This document shows, piece by piece, positions 26,790 through 35,438 of a stretch of DNA of 64,000 nt. The translations under genes were made by a program, and so were the position numbers. Source of the stretch: Elizabethkingia argenteiflava (lineage in GTDB: Bacteria; Bacteroidota; Bacteroidia; Flavobacteriales; Weeksellaceae); NCBI RefSeq assembly GCF_009904105.1, contig NZ_JAAABJ010000518.1, positions 1 through 64,000 of the forward strand. The letters are read 5' to 3'. Within the stretch, counting starts at the first letter, position 1; each line of letters starts with the position of its first letter. The notes beneath the pieces were generated by a model, which had not been told where the DNA came from, did no database searches, and was given only the letters and a program-made list of their open reading frames with translations.

Positions 26790-26807
26790 TTGTGATAAAC
26801 ATCACAA
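26790..26807. promoter_or_regulatory. CRP-consensus-like dyad
   Basis: TTGTGATAAACATCACAA is a perfect 7-bp inverted repeat with 4-nt centre and contains TGTGA-N6-TCACA, the E. coli CRP consensus. It lies about 490 bp upstream of the glycosyltransferase pair. Whether a Crp/Fnr protein of this organism reads it is unknown. Confidence 0.4.
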
Positions 26808-26960
26808 AACGAAGAGTGGAATCTCTTATAAATATATATCTATATAAGTAGTTTCAGGAGGTAGTGTTCGTTTAGTTGTTTTCATATGAGTGTTATGTAA
26901 GGTATTCAGTCGCAAAATGTAAATCCACTTTAAATAGCGGATACTCCCTATCTATAAAAG

Positions 26961-26974
26961 GGGGGTGAACCCCC
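26961..26974 (+). promoter_or_regulatory. GC hairpin in the glycosyltransferase upstream region
   Basis: GGGGG-TGAA-CCCCC, a strikingly GC-only stem in an AT-rich stretch. No T run follows, so it is more likely an RNA structural element than a terminator. Confidence 0.35.
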
Positions 26975-27288
26975 GGCAATGTCCTTATGTCTATTTTCAT
27001 GTTAACCAAATTAAGAATGAAGAAGTTTTTTACGCAATTTTTAAATAGAATATGGAGAGAACCCATTTTTATAGATATTATTTAGTTTTTAAATGATTTT
27101 ATTTACAATAAATAGTTTTCTATGGAGTTAAAAATAAGGGGAATGAACAGAAAAAAAGAAATGCTTTTAATGAAAAATGTATCTTTACGCCATAGATTGT
27201 TAAATATATGGGGCATGGGCCTATAGTAAGTTCATTGTTGAAATAATAGAGAACAGCTGGATGACATGATATAGGATAGACGTTGAGG

Positions 27289-28437
27289 ATGAGAATGGTA
27301 AAAAATAAAATATTATACTTTATGCCGGATAATCCCATTTCGGGTAAAGCTGGCAATATCACAAGGCTGATACAAATGCTTTGCTATTTTGATAGAAATC
27401 CCGAGTTGGAAGTGGATTTTGTTTCTCTAGGTGATTGGAATGATGGCTGGACGAAAAGTGAACAGGAAAGCTTTTATCAAAAATACCCCAGTATCAAGCT
27501 TCATATTTTAAAGAGAAAGTATAAAGAAAAGATATTTAAATATTTATTCCTTTATAAATTGCCCAATCTCTTCAAGCGAAATCATATCGACATGAGCAGT
27601 TTTATCCTAAGAAAAGAGTTTCGAAAAATTGCGCGGGCAAAAGCTTATGATAAAATTATGATCAGCTATGCTTCTTTCGGATATTTGATTAAGGGGCTTA
27701 ATGTGAAATCTGATTGTATAATAGATACCCATGACTTTATGACTTCACAAAAGAAAAATACAATAAAGAAGGTCGGTAAACTATTCCAAGATGAAATAGA
27801 TATTCTAAATAAATTCGATCAAATATGGACCTATTCGGCAGATGAAGAATATATTTTCAATCAGTTTATAAATAGTAAAGTGCTACGGGTGCCTATTTCT
27901 TTCCCTTTTCAGGAGTGTTATACAGATAAAAAGTACAGTTGTGATATTATTTACGTTGCCAGTGATAATGAACATAATATTGCAGGGATAACTTGGTTTA
28001 TAAATGAAGTTTTGCCTCACTTAGGCGATCGTAAAGTAGATATTATAGGTAATATAGGAAAGGTTATACCCGACCATCCTAATTTGTTGAAGCATGGGAT
28101 TGTGGAGCATTTGGAGGCATATTATACAAGCGCTAAAATAGCAATATGCCCTATGCTTAGTGGAACGGGTATTAAAATAAAAGTTTTAGAAGCCTTATCT
28201 TATTTTTTACCCGTTGTTACCAATAAACGTGGGGTAGATGGATTAATTAATAAATCTTTAAATGGATGTCTTGTCACAGAAAATAGTTTTGAATTTGCCA
28301 ATAATATTATAAGTTTACTCGATGATCCGGCTTTGTATGCAGAGATACAATATAATGCGAAAAAATATTTCATAGAAAATCATTCGAGTCATAAAGAAAT
28401 AGAAATATTGGATAGAGTTTTACTAAATCGTCAATGA
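27289..28437 (+). CDS. Glycosyltransferase (GT-B, group 1 type)
   Basis: 382 residues from the ATG at 27289; ATG 27295 is equally plausible and a TTG at 27283 less so. The N-terminal half begins KNKILYFMPDNPISGKAGNITRLIQ and the C-terminal half holds AICPMLSGTGIKIKVLEALSYFLPVVTN (about 287-314), the nucleotide-sugar-binding region of GT-B enzymes. Cytoplasmic; donor and acceptor unknown, most likely cell-surface polysaccharide or glycolipid. The next glycosyltransferase overlaps it by 4 nt (ATGA), showing translational coupling. Highly AT-rich upstream DNA and isolation from other polysaccharide genes are notable. Confidence 0.82.
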   Translation: MRMVKNKILYFMPDNPISGKAGNITRLIQMLCYFDRNPELEVDFVSLGDWNDGWTKSEQESFYQKYPSIKLHILKRKYKEKIFKYLFLYKLPNLFKRNHIDMSSFILRKEFRKIARAKAYDKIMISYASFGYLIKGLNVKSDCIIDTHDFMTSQKKNTIKKVGKLFQDEIDILNKFDQIWTYSADEEYIFNQFINSKVLRVPISFPFQECYTDKKYSCDIIYVASDNEHNIAGITWFINEVLPHLGDRKVDIIGNIGKVIPDHPNLLKHGIVEHLEAYYTSAKIAICPMLSGTGIKIKVLEALSYFLPVVTNKRGVDGLINKSLNGCLVTENSFEFANNIISLLDDPALYAEIQYNAKKYFIENHSSHKEIEILDRVLLNRQ

Positions 28438-29519
28438 AAATGAATAAAAAAGTACTTATCGACTTGGAGCGCCTTCGCTATCCGAACTCAGGAATTGCGA
28501 ATGTTTTTAGAAATTTGGCTAAAGGCTTGAGAGGACATACCGATGATCTGCAAATAGAACTTTTTGGTCCTAAAGATGAATTCTCCAAACATCAATTTGG
28601 CTTTAAGGAAGTGTCCAGAAAAACATGGCATAAGTTCCTTGTTCCCTTTAGCCATAGATACGGAATTATTCACGTAAGCCATCAGTTTTCTTCTTATTTT
28701 AATGGGAATCATAAATCGGGAGTGAAAATCGTAACACTTCATGATTTAAATTTTTTGCATGAGCATATTAAGAATAAAAAAAAATATATTGATAAGGTAA
28801 ATGATAATATCAGGTATGCCGACTATATTGTATGTATATCGGATTTTGTAAAGCAGGATTTTATTAAAAATCAATCTCTTTTCGCTTTAGAAAAGCTAAA
28901 AGAGGTGGTTACCATTTATAATGGGCTACATTTCCCAGATAAAAAAGACGATTCTATTAGTTTAAAAGAAAGGTTTGAGGATTTAGATTCCCAGGGTTAT
29001 CTGCTCAATATTGGAGTTTTGTTTCCTAAAAAAAACCAGCTATCGCTGATTAAAATGCTTCCCTACACAACCTATCATTTGGTGTTAATCGTGTCCGATA
29101 GCAAAGCTGAATACGAATTGGAACTCTTAAATGAAGTTAAACGATTAAAATTGGAGAAAAGAGTACATATTTTTAGAAATGTAAGTGAGCAAGACAAAAA
29201 TATACTCATCCAGCACTGTGCAGCTCTATGTCACCCTTCCTTAGCAGAGGGCTTTGGTATCCCTGTTATTGAGGCCATGTATTTAGGTAAACCCGTGTTT
29301 CTTTCTACTTTAACAAGCCTTCCGGAAATTGGAGGCGAATACGCTTGTTATTTTAAAGATTTTGATCCTCAAAATATGGCGCAGACATTAGAGGAAGGGC
29401 TATATAAATATAAGGACCAACCAGAGCTGCAGCAACAGATCATTGACTGGTCCTTACATTTTGATTATAAGATTATGGCGAAAAACTATCTGAATTTATA
29501 CCATAAAATATTGGGGTAA
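28434..29519 (+). CDS. Glycosyltransferase family 4-like
   Basis: 361 residues, GT-B fold. N-terminal LIDLERLRYPNSGIANVFRNLAKGL is like GT4 mannosyl/glucosyltransferases. The E-x7-E motif is present as EGFGIPVIE, preceded by CHPSLA. Coupled to the preceding glycosyltransferase by an ATGA overlap, so the pair probably adds consecutive sugars. Its stop codon lies one base from the end of convergent rocD, leaving no room for a terminator between them. Confidence 0.85.
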   Translation: MKMNKKVLIDLERLRYPNSGIANVFRNLAKGLRGHTDDLQIELFGPKDEFSKHQFGFKEVSRKTWHKFLVPFSHRYGIIHVSHQFSSYFNGNHKSGVKIVTLHDLNFLHEHIKNKKKYIDKVNDNIRYADYIVCISDFVKQDFIKNQSLFALEKLKEVVTIYNGLHFPDKKDDSISLKERFEDLDSQGYLLNIGVLFPKKNQLSLIKMLPYTTYHLVLIVSDSKAEYELELLNEVKRLKLEKRVHIFRNVSEQDKNILIQHCAALCHPSLAEGFGIPVIEAMYLGKPVFLSTLTSLPEIGGEYACYFKDFDPQNMAQTLEEGLYKYKDQPELQQQIIDWSLHFDYKIMAKNYLNLYHKILG

Positions 29520-29520
29520 A

Positions 29521-30756
29521 CTAGAATGCTAAAACTGTTGTTTCAATAATTTTTACACAATCCATCAGTTGTTCTTCAGTAATTACCAAAGGAGGAGCCA
29601 AACGGATAATATTCCCATGCGTAGGCTTTGCCAATAAACCGTTTTCTTTTAAAGCCAAACAAATATCCCAAGCGGTAGAGCTTTGCGGGGTCGAATTGAT
29701 GAGAATTGCGTTGAGCAAACCTTTTCCTCTTACGTGTGTAATCAGCTGGGTTTTGGAGATTATTTTTTGAATTTCACTTCTGAATAATCGTCCCAATTCT
29801 TCTGCTCTTTCGGATAAATTCTCTTCCAATACCACATCTAAGGCCGCCATAGCCACTGCACAAGCCAGTGGATTACCACCGAAAGTAGAGCCGTGTTGCC
29901 CTGGCTGAATAACATCCATAATAGAGTTATTGGCTAATACTGCTGAAACGGGGTATACTCCTCCGGACAGGGCTTTTCCTAGTATCAATATATCAGGCTG
30001 CACGTTTTCGTGATGACAGGCGATGAGTCTCCCTGTTCTGGCGATTCCAGTTTGCACTTCATCTGCTATAAAGAGTACATTATGCTCTCTGCACAGTGCT
30101 GCTGCTTTTGACAGAAATCCCTCGTCCGGTACATAAACTCCGGCCTCTCCTTGAATAGGTTCTACTAGAAAGGCGGCAATATTTTTTGCCTCTTTAACTA
30201 AAATTTCTTCTAAAGCGGTTACATCATTATACGGAATTCGGATAAATCCAGGAGTAAAAGGTCCATAATGGTCATGAGCATCTGTGTCGTTGGAGAAAGA
30301 AACTATAGTGGTAGTCCGTCCATGAAAGTTGTTTTCACAGACGATAATTTTAGCGTTATTTTCAGGAATTCCTTTTACCTCGTAGCTCCATTTTCTTGCT
30401 AATTTTACTGCTGTTTCTACAGCTTCGGCACCAGAGTTCATTGGTAGTACTTTATCAAAGCCTAAGAGGGATGTGATTTTCTGTTCGTAAGCGCCTAGTT
30501 TTGAATTATAAAAAGCTCTGGAGGTGAGAGAGAGTTTTTGAGCTTGTTCTATAAGAGCATTTATAATTTTAGGGTGAGAATGCCCTTGGTTAACAGCAGA
30601 ATAAGCAGAAAGGAAATCATAATATTTTTTGCCTTCGACATCCCATACCCATATCCCTTCGCCTCGCTCTAAAACCACTGGGAGAGGGTGATAGTTGTGG
30701 GCACCGTGTGCTTCTTCGAGATCAATAAAATATTTTGAAGTTTGTATTTCTGCCAT
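29521..30756 (-). CDS. rocD: Ornithine aminotransferase
   Basis: 411 residues, class III PLP aminotransferase. The Schiff-base lysine is K261 in [10 protein letters not shown], the PLP-binding aspartate D232 in ADEVQTG, and the phosphate contact [11 protein letters not shown]-terminal [17 protein letters not shown] matches ornithine rather than acetylornithine aminotransferases. Converts ornithine and 2-oxoglutarate to glutamate semialdehyde and glutamate. Same strand as accC but separated from it by a terminator. Confidence 0.94.
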   Translation of the reverse strand: MAEIQTSKYFIDLEEAHGAHNYHPLPVVLERGEGIWVWDVEGKKYYDFLSAYSAVNQGHSHPKIINALIEQAQKLSLTSRAFYNSKLGAYEQKITSLLGFDKVLPMNSGAEAVETAVKLARKWSYEVKGIPENNAKIIVCENNFHGRTTTIVSFSNDTDAHDHYGPFTPGFIRIPYNDVTALEEILVKEAKNIAAFLVEPIQGEAGVYVPDEGFLSKAAALCREHNVLFIADEVQTGIARTGRLIACHHENVQPDILILGKALSGGVYPVSAVLANNSIMDVIQPGQHGSTFGGNPLACAVAMAALDVVLEENLSERAEELGRLFRSEIQKIISKTQLITHVRGKGLLNAILINSTPQSSTAWDICLALKENGLLAKPTHGNIIRLAPPLVITEEQLMDCVKIIETTVLAF

Positions 30757-30828
30757 ATCTCAATAATTTAAAGTTAATATGACGAAATTACGTTTTCTCT
30801 TTTTCCTTTACAAATAAAGAAGCATATA

Positions 30829-30870
30829 AATAAAAGAGGCTACTTCAAAAATGAAAAAGCCTCTTTTATT
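30829..30870 (-). terminator. Terminator of accB-accC
   Basis: A 13-bp stem (AATAAAAGAGGCT with AGCCTCTTTTATT) with a 16-nt loop directly behind the accC stop codon on the minus strand. Confidence 0.8.
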
Positions 30871-30872
30871 TT

Positions 30873-32231
30873 TTAGAAGTGGTTTTCGTAACTCTTATCC
30901 ATTACGAAACTTTCCATAAATTTTGTAGTATAATTGCCTGCCACGAAATCTTCATTATCCAGAAGCTGTCTGTGGAAAGGTATAGTGGTTTTTACTCCCT
31001 CGATATAAAATTCGTCTAAGGCTCTTTTCATCTTAGAAATGGCCTCTTCACGTGTTTGAGCCGTGGTGATCAATTTAGCGATCATAGAGTCGTAGTTAGG
31101 TGGAATAGCATAACCGGCATACACATGGGTATCTATTCTTACACCGTGTCCACCAGGAATATTTAAGCCTTTAATAACACCAGGTGAAGGTCGGAAATCA
31201 GCATAAGGATCTTCTGCATTAATTCTACATTCTATAGAGTGTAGTTTAGGATAGTGGTTAATTCCTGATATCGGAGTCCCAGCTGCTAATAAAATTTGCT
31301 CTCTGATTAAGTCATGATCAATGACCTGCTCGGTGATGGGGTGTTCTACCTGGATTCGAGTATTCATCTCCATAAAATAGAAATTCCGATGTTTGTCTAC
31401 TAGAAATTCGATCGTCCCCACACCTTCATAGCCGATATATTCAGCTGCTTTAATAGCTGCATCTCCCATCTTTTCTCGAAGTTCGGGCGTCATAAAAGGA
31501 GAGGGGGTTTCTTCAATAAGCTTTTGGTTTCTTCTTTGGATAGAGCAGTCTCTCTCGGAGAGGTGACATGCTTTTCCGTTTTGATCACCTGCAATTTGAA
31601 TTTCAATATGGCGAGGCTCTTCAATGAGTTTTTCCATATACATGCCTCCATTTCCAAAGGCAGCAACAGCTTCTTGTATTGCAGATTCCCAGAGCTCTTT
31701 AAGATCTTCTTCTTTCCATACGGCACGCATCCCTTTACCGCCACCGCCTGCTGTGGCTTTAATCATAACCGGATAGCCTATTTCCTTGGCGATTTTCAAG
31801 GCGTCTTCATAGGAATCAATTAAACCATCCGAACCCGGTACGCAGGGGATGCCAGCTTCCTTCATCGTGGCTTTGGCTGTCGCTTTATCGCCCATTTTCT
31901 CGATTTGTTCAGGTGTGGCTCCGATGAATTTAATGCCATTTTTATGGCAGATCTTAGAGAAATTTGCATTTTCCGAAAGAAAGCCATAGCCAGGGTGTAT
32001 TGCATCGGCATTGGTGATTTCTGCAGCAGCAATAATATTAGGAATCCTTAAATAAGAGTCTTTACTAGGGGCAGGGCCAATACATACAGCCTCATCTGCA
32101 AAACGCACATGTAGGCTGTCTTTATCCGCTGTACTATAGACCGCCACAGTCTTAATTCCCATCTCTTTTGCAGATCGTAAGATACGCATGGCAATCTCAC
32201 CTCTATTGGCAATTAATATTTTTTTGAACAT
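30873..32231 (-). CDS. accC: Biotin carboxylase subunit of acetyl-CoA carboxylase
   Basis: 452 residues. N-terminal [24 protein letters not shown], the ATP-grasp glycine loop [15 protein letters not shown] (about 158-172), and the catalytic region [18 protein letters not shown] are intact. Uses ATP and bicarbonate to carboxylate biotin on BCCP. Lies 91 bp downstream of accB in one operon. Confidence 0.97.
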   Translation of the reverse strand: MFKKILIANRGEIAMRILRSAKEMGIKTVAVYSTADKDSLHVRFADEAVCIGPAPSKDSYLRIPNIIAAAEITNADAIHPGYGFLSENANFSKICHKNGIKFIGATPEQIEKMGDKATAKATMKEAGIPCVPGSDGLIDSYEDALKIAKEIGYPVMIKATAGGGGKGMRAVWKEEDLKELWESAIQEAVAAFGNGGMYMEKLIEEPRHIEIQIAGDQNGKACHLSERDCSIQRRNQKLIEETPSPFMTPELREKMGDAAIKAAEYIGYEGVGTIEFLVDKHRNFYFMEMNTRIQVEHPITEQVIDHDLIREQILLAAGTPISGINHYPKLHSIECRINAEDPYADFRPSPGVIKGLNIPGGHGVRIDTHVYAGYAIPPNYDSMIAKLITTAQTREEAISKMKRALDEFYIEGVKTTIPFHRQLLDNEDFVAGNYTTKFMESFVMDKSYENHF

Positions 32232-32322
32232 CTTTTAAAATTTGAAAATTTAGATGATTGAAATTAGGTAAGCTTTCATGAAAATGCTAGAGTTGCATTT
32301 TTTTAAGCTTTCATGCTAATAT

Positions 32323-32805
32323 TTAAGAGGGGTCTACCAGGAATAACGGTTGATCATATTCAACCGGAGAAGCATCATCCACAAGGATTTTCACAATTTT
32401 ACCGCTTACTTCAGATTCTATTTGATTGAATAATTTCATTGCTTCAATCACACAAACGGTATCACCAACAGCTACCGAATCGCCTACGTTTACAAAAACA
32501 TTTTTATCCGGTGAGGGTTTTCTATAGAAGGTCCCAATCATAGGGGACTTAATGGTAAGGTATTTACTGTTGTCCTCTGATGCCTGCGGAGCTACAGGTG
32601 TAGTGGACGCAGCCGCTGCTGGTGCAGGTGCAGGTTGATGCACTGCTGGTTGGAACACAGATGGTTGAGGGATATAGGCGACGCCCTCCGCAGCAGCACT
32701 GGGAGTCTTGATATTGATCTCAAAATCCTTTGTTTTATACTTAACTTCAGATACTCCAGCTTTGGAAACAAACCTGATGAGGTTCTGTATATCTTTAATA
32801 TCCAT
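32323..32805 (-). CDS. accB: Biotin carboxyl carrier protein of acetyl-CoA carboxylase
   Basis: 160 residues. Proline/alanine-rich linker (about 47-75) and a biotinyl domain with the modified lysine K124 in EAMKL. The thumb region of bacterial BCCP (SPMIGTFYRKPSPD) is present. First gene of the accB-accC operon, with a TATATTTG -7 element 20 bp upstream. Confidence 0.97.
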   Translation of the reverse strand: MDIKDIQNLIRFVSKAGVSEVKYKTKDFEINIKTPSAAAEGVAYIPQPSVFQPAVHQPAPAPAAAASTTPVAPQASEDNSKYLTIKSPMIGTFYRKPSPDKNVFVNVGDSVAVGDTVCVIEAMKLFNQIESEVSGKIVKILVDDASPVEYDQPLFLVDPS

Positions 32806-32824
32806 AAAATAGTTTTTTAGGGGG

Positions 32825-32832
32825 CAAATATA
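32825..32832 (-). promoter_or_regulatory. -7 element of accB-accC
   Basis: TATATTTG on the minus strand, placed just after the rpmF terminator. Confidence 0.5.
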
Positions 32833-32846
32833 CGAAATAACAACAA

Positions 32847-32880
32847 AAAACCATTCAATTTCGTAAAATCAAATGGTTTT
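32847..32880 (-). terminator. Terminator of yceD-rpmF
   Basis: A 9-bp stem (AAAACCATT with AATGGTTTT) followed by T residues on the minus strand, 28 bp past rpmF. Confidence 0.65.
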
Positions 32881-32908
32881 CGTATACGTGTTCTAGGGAA
32901 AACTAAGT

Positions 32909-33112
32909 TTAGTTTTCTTCAGTAGTTTCAATTTCTTTTTCTAATACCACTTTACCTCTGTAGTAAAGTTTACCTTCATGCCAGTGTGCTCTGTGATAAA
33001 GGTGAAGTTCTCCAGTTGTAGCATCTTTAGCTAACTGTGGAGCTACAGCTTTGTAGTGAGTTCTTCTTTTATCTCTTCTTGTAGCAGACTGTCTTCGTTT
33101 AGGATGTGCCAT
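32909..33112 (-). CDS. rpmF: 50S ribosomal protein L32
   Basis: 67 residues, [22 protein letters not shown]. The usual four zinc cysteines are absent (the second half reads [19 protein letters not shown]), so it is the C-minus, zinc-free form. Directly after yceD, the conserved pair. Confidence 0.97.
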   Translation of the reverse strand: MAHPKRRQSATRRDKRRTHYKAVAPQLAKDATTGELHLYHRAHWHEGKLYYRGKVVLEKEIETTEEN

Positions 33113-33142
33113 TGTCTGTTATTTTTATGTTTTTTTAATATT

Positions 33143-33673
33143 TTAATTTTTCTTTCTTAATTTATCTAGAGCGCTCCATCTCGGATCAATCTTAGCTTCC
33201 GTTTGTTGGACTTCCTTGCTCTCCTTGGGAGCATATTGATTGAGGATTTCCAAGTCCTTATCTGTTAATGTAGGAGCTATTTTTTTCATGGGGATAGCTA
33301 ACACCGTAGTTTCGAATATGAGTTGAGCTATATTAAACTCGTGTTCATGCTCAGGAATGTTAATAATCTCTTCATGGCTATCATCATATACTTCCCCAAA
33401 TTTTACCAGTACTTTTAGTTCACTGCAAATAGGGTATTTAAATATCTCATTGCTAATGTCGCAAATCAAATCTACTGTCCCCTCTACGGTGATTTTAAAA
33501 TCCAAAAAGCTACTGTGTTTTTCTAACAACACTTTTACATTGAGTTTGGCATTGTCAAACTCTTGTTCAGCTTCAAATAAATTAAAGAACTCCTGTTTTA
33601 CATCAAAAATAAAATCGTGTTTACCATTTTTTAAACCTGTAAATGCGATATTGTAGTTTCTGATTCTGTCCAT
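33143..33673 (-). CDS. YceD/DUF177 family protein
   Basis: 176 residues from the ATG at 33673 (MDRIRNYNIAFTGLKNGKHDF). A longer frame from a TTG at 33688 is rejected because that codon lies in the -7 box. The family is always linked to rpmF and is implicated in 23S rRNA metabolism/accumulation. The conserved cysteine region LICDISNEIFKYPICSELK is present. Followed 30 bp later by rpmF. Confidence 0.88.
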   Translation of the reverse strand: MDRIRNYNIAFTGLKNGKHDFIFDVKQEFFNLFEAEQEFDNAKLNVKVLLEKHSSFLDFKITVEGTVDLICDISNEIFKYPICSELKVLVKFGEVYDDSHEEIINIPEHEHEFNIAQLIFETTVLAIPMKKIAPTLTDKDLEILNQYAPKESKEVQQTEAKIDPRWSALDKLRKKN

Positions 33674-33685
33674 ATAAACGGTTTG

Positions 33686-33716
33686 CAAAAGTAAATTAAA
33701 TAATTGATATTACAAA
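33686..33716 (-). promoter_or_regulatory. Promoter of yceD-rpmF
   Basis: On the minus strand TTTG, 19 nt, TACTTTTG: a full consensus promoter. It fixes the yceD start at 33673. Confidence 0.75.
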
Positions 33717-33721
33717 GTAAA

Positions 33722-34810
33722 TTATTCATTTTCTTCGGGTAAGTCCTCATCTATCCCGTTGTTATAAAAAGTTTTCTTGGGTTGTAGTTTGTTTTTAAGT
33801 AGGTCCTGATATTCTTTCCTGTTTTGGAAAATTTTTATTCCCCAAAAAATAGCTTCTTTAAATGACCTGGCATCTGCCATGTTTTTTCCAGCAATATCAT
33901 AAGCTGTGCCATGATCTGGAGAGGTTCTGATAAAGGGAAGTCCAGCGCTATAGTTTACACCCTCTTCATAGGCAATGGTTTTAAAAGGAGCTAAACCTTG
34001 GTCGTGGTACATAGCGAGTACAGCGTCATAAGCTTTGTATTTTTCAGGCTGAAAAAAGCTATCGGCAGGAAAAGGGCCAAAGGCAAGAATTCCATTATTG
34101 AACAATTTGTGAATGGCTGGGGAAATAATTTGGATTTCTTCTTTGCCAATACTTCCCGAATCACCTGCGTGGGGATTAAGACCTAAAAGAGCAATCTTGG
34201 GCTTTTGAATACAAAAATCTTCACGGAGGGTATGATTAAGTGTTTTAACTTGGGCAATAATGTTTTCTTCCGTTATTTCAGAGGCTACTTGGGTAACAGG
34301 AATGTGGTGAGTGGAGACGGCTACCTTGAGTTCTTCAGTGATCATAAACATGAGGGCCTTTTGTTGGAACTTAGCCTCTAGATAAGAGGTATGCCCTGTA
34401 TAGCTAAACCCTTGTTTTAGCATTTCATCTTTATTAATAGGAGCGGTTACCAAGATGTCAATTTCTCCTTTAATGAGAGCTTCGGTAGCGGATTCTAAAG
34501 ATTGTATGGCTAGAGATGTCGATGTTGTGGAGGGGGTTCCAAAATCAATATTGAGATTATCCTTACAGAGATTTATCATATTGATTTCACCATTCTTTAA
34601 CTGTGAGGCTTGCTCTATTAAATGATAATTTTGATTGATTTTAAAAATGTTTTTCTGGTACGAAAATATTTTGCCACTCCCAAATATTACAGGGGTAAAT
34701 AAATCCAGTATAGATTTGTCTCTTAAGGCTTTAATAATGACTTCTGGCCCTATGCCGTTATAATCTCCCATAGAGATCCCGACGCGAATTTTATGCTGTT
34801 TGGCACTCAT
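33722..34810 (-). CDS. pdxA: 4-hydroxythreonine-4-phosphate dehydrogenase
   Basis: 362 residues. KIRVGISMGDYNGIGPEVIIKAL, the metal histidine region YTGHTSYLEAKF, LGLNPHAGDSGSIG and AMYHDQGLAPFKT are diagnostic PdxA motifs. NAD-dependent step of pyridoxal phosphate synthesis (DXP-dependent route). Divergent from ribE with a 43-bp gap that holds the ribE -7 element. Confidence 0.96.
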   Translation of the reverse strand: MSAKQHKIRVGISMGDYNGIGPEVIIKALRDKSILDLFTPVIFGSGKIFSYQKNIFKINQNYHLIEQASQLKNGEINMINLCKDNLNIDFGTPSTTSTSLAIQSLESATEALIKGEIDILVTAPINKDEMLKQGFSYTGHTSYLEAKFQQKALMFMITEELKVAVSTHHIPVTQVASEITEENIIAQVKTLNHTLREDFCIQKPKIALLGLNPHAGDSGSIGKEEIQIISPAIHKLFNNGILAFGPFPADSFFQPEKYKAYDAVLAMYHDQGLAPFKTIAYEEGVNYSAGLPFIRTSPDHGTAYDIAGKNMADARSFKEAIFWGIKIFQNRKEYQDLLKNKLQPKKTFYNNGIDEDLPEENE

Positions 34811-34817
34811 TTTTTGC

Positions 34818-34825
34818 TATCTTTG
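34818..34825 (+). promoter_or_regulatory. -7 element of ribE
   Basis: TATCTTTG in the 43-bp gap between divergent pdxA and ribE. Any -33 box would overlap the pdxA start. Confidence 0.5.
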
Positions 34826-34853
34826 AAGCTACAAATTTAATATTTTTAAATCA

Positions 34854-35435
34854 ATGTTTACGGGTATTATTGAAGCGATAGGAAAAGTAGAAAATATTGT
34901 TCAAGAAGATGCGAATATTCATCTAAGGATTAGCTGTCCTTTTACTGCCGAGCTTAAGGTAGATCAGAGCGTAGCTCATAATGGTTGTTGTTTGACTGTG
35001 GTTGAGATAGAAGAAGACAGCTATGTGGTAACGGCTATAAAGGAAACTCTTGAGGTAACCGCACTCCAGCATATAGAGGCAGGAGATTTGATTAATTTAG
35101 AACGATGTATGAGAATCAATGGGCGTCTGGATGGGCATATTGTACAGGGGCATGTGGACCAGACGGCTGTATTAGAGGGTATAGAAAACCAAGATGGAAG
35201 TTATATTTTGACTTTTAGCTATGCCGAAAAAGATTTTACTACCGTACACAAAGGCTCTATAACTGTAAATGGGATCAGCTTGACAGTGGTAAAGAGTCTA
35301 AAAGGCCAATTCTCTGTGGCGATTATTCCTTATACTTGGGAACATACCAACCTGCATCGATTGAATAAGGGAGACTTTGTTAATTTAGAATTCGATATTA
35401 TAGGAAAGTATGTTTCTCGATTCATAAATAAGTAA
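34854..35435 (+). CDS. ribE: Riboflavin synthase alpha chain
   Basis: 193 residues made of two similar lumazine-binding barrels (about 1-97 and 98-190), beginning MFTGIIEAIGKV, with NGCCLTVVEI in the first and NGISLTVVKS in the second. Joins two lumazine molecules to give riboflavin. No FMN riboswitch can fit in the short upstream gap. The histidine kinase gene starts 3 bp behind it, so the two are co-transcribed. Confidence 0.97.
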   Translation: MFTGIIEAIGKVENIVQEDANIHLRISCPFTAELKVDQSVAHNGCCLTVVEIEEDSYVVTAIKETLEVTALQHIEAGDLINLERCMRINGRLDGHIVQGHVDQTAVLEGIENQDGSYILTFSYAEKDFTTVHKGSITVNGISLTVVKSLKGQFSVAIIPYTWEHTNLHRLNKGDFVNLEFDIIGKYVSRFINK

Positions 35436-35438
35436 AAC

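Larger units (their letters stand above)
26426..27282. other. Long intergenic region (857 bp) before the glycosyltransferases
   Basis: Contains the gltX -7 element (26442-26449), a perfect CRP-consensus-like dyad (26790-26807) and a GGGGG-TGAA-CCCCC hairpin (26961-26974). It also has two very short plus-strand frames starting with ATG (27018-27086, 22 codons; 27122-27226, 34 codons) that I do not trust as genes. No conserved protein or RNA family recognised. Confidence 0.5.

Noticed and set aside
26856-26873. Sequence GGAGGTAGTGTT, similar to the ops element of polysaccharide operons
   Set aside because: It differs from the ops core, the RfaH system is not expected in this phylum, and one short match is easily chance.
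27120-27362. 80-codon minus-strand frame at the glycosyltransferase start
   Set aside because: It is hydrophobic but overlaps the glycosyltransferase start antisense, and no homologue is recognised.
34811-34853. FMN riboswitch before ribE
   Set aside because: The gap to pdxA is only 43 bp, far too short for the aptamer.
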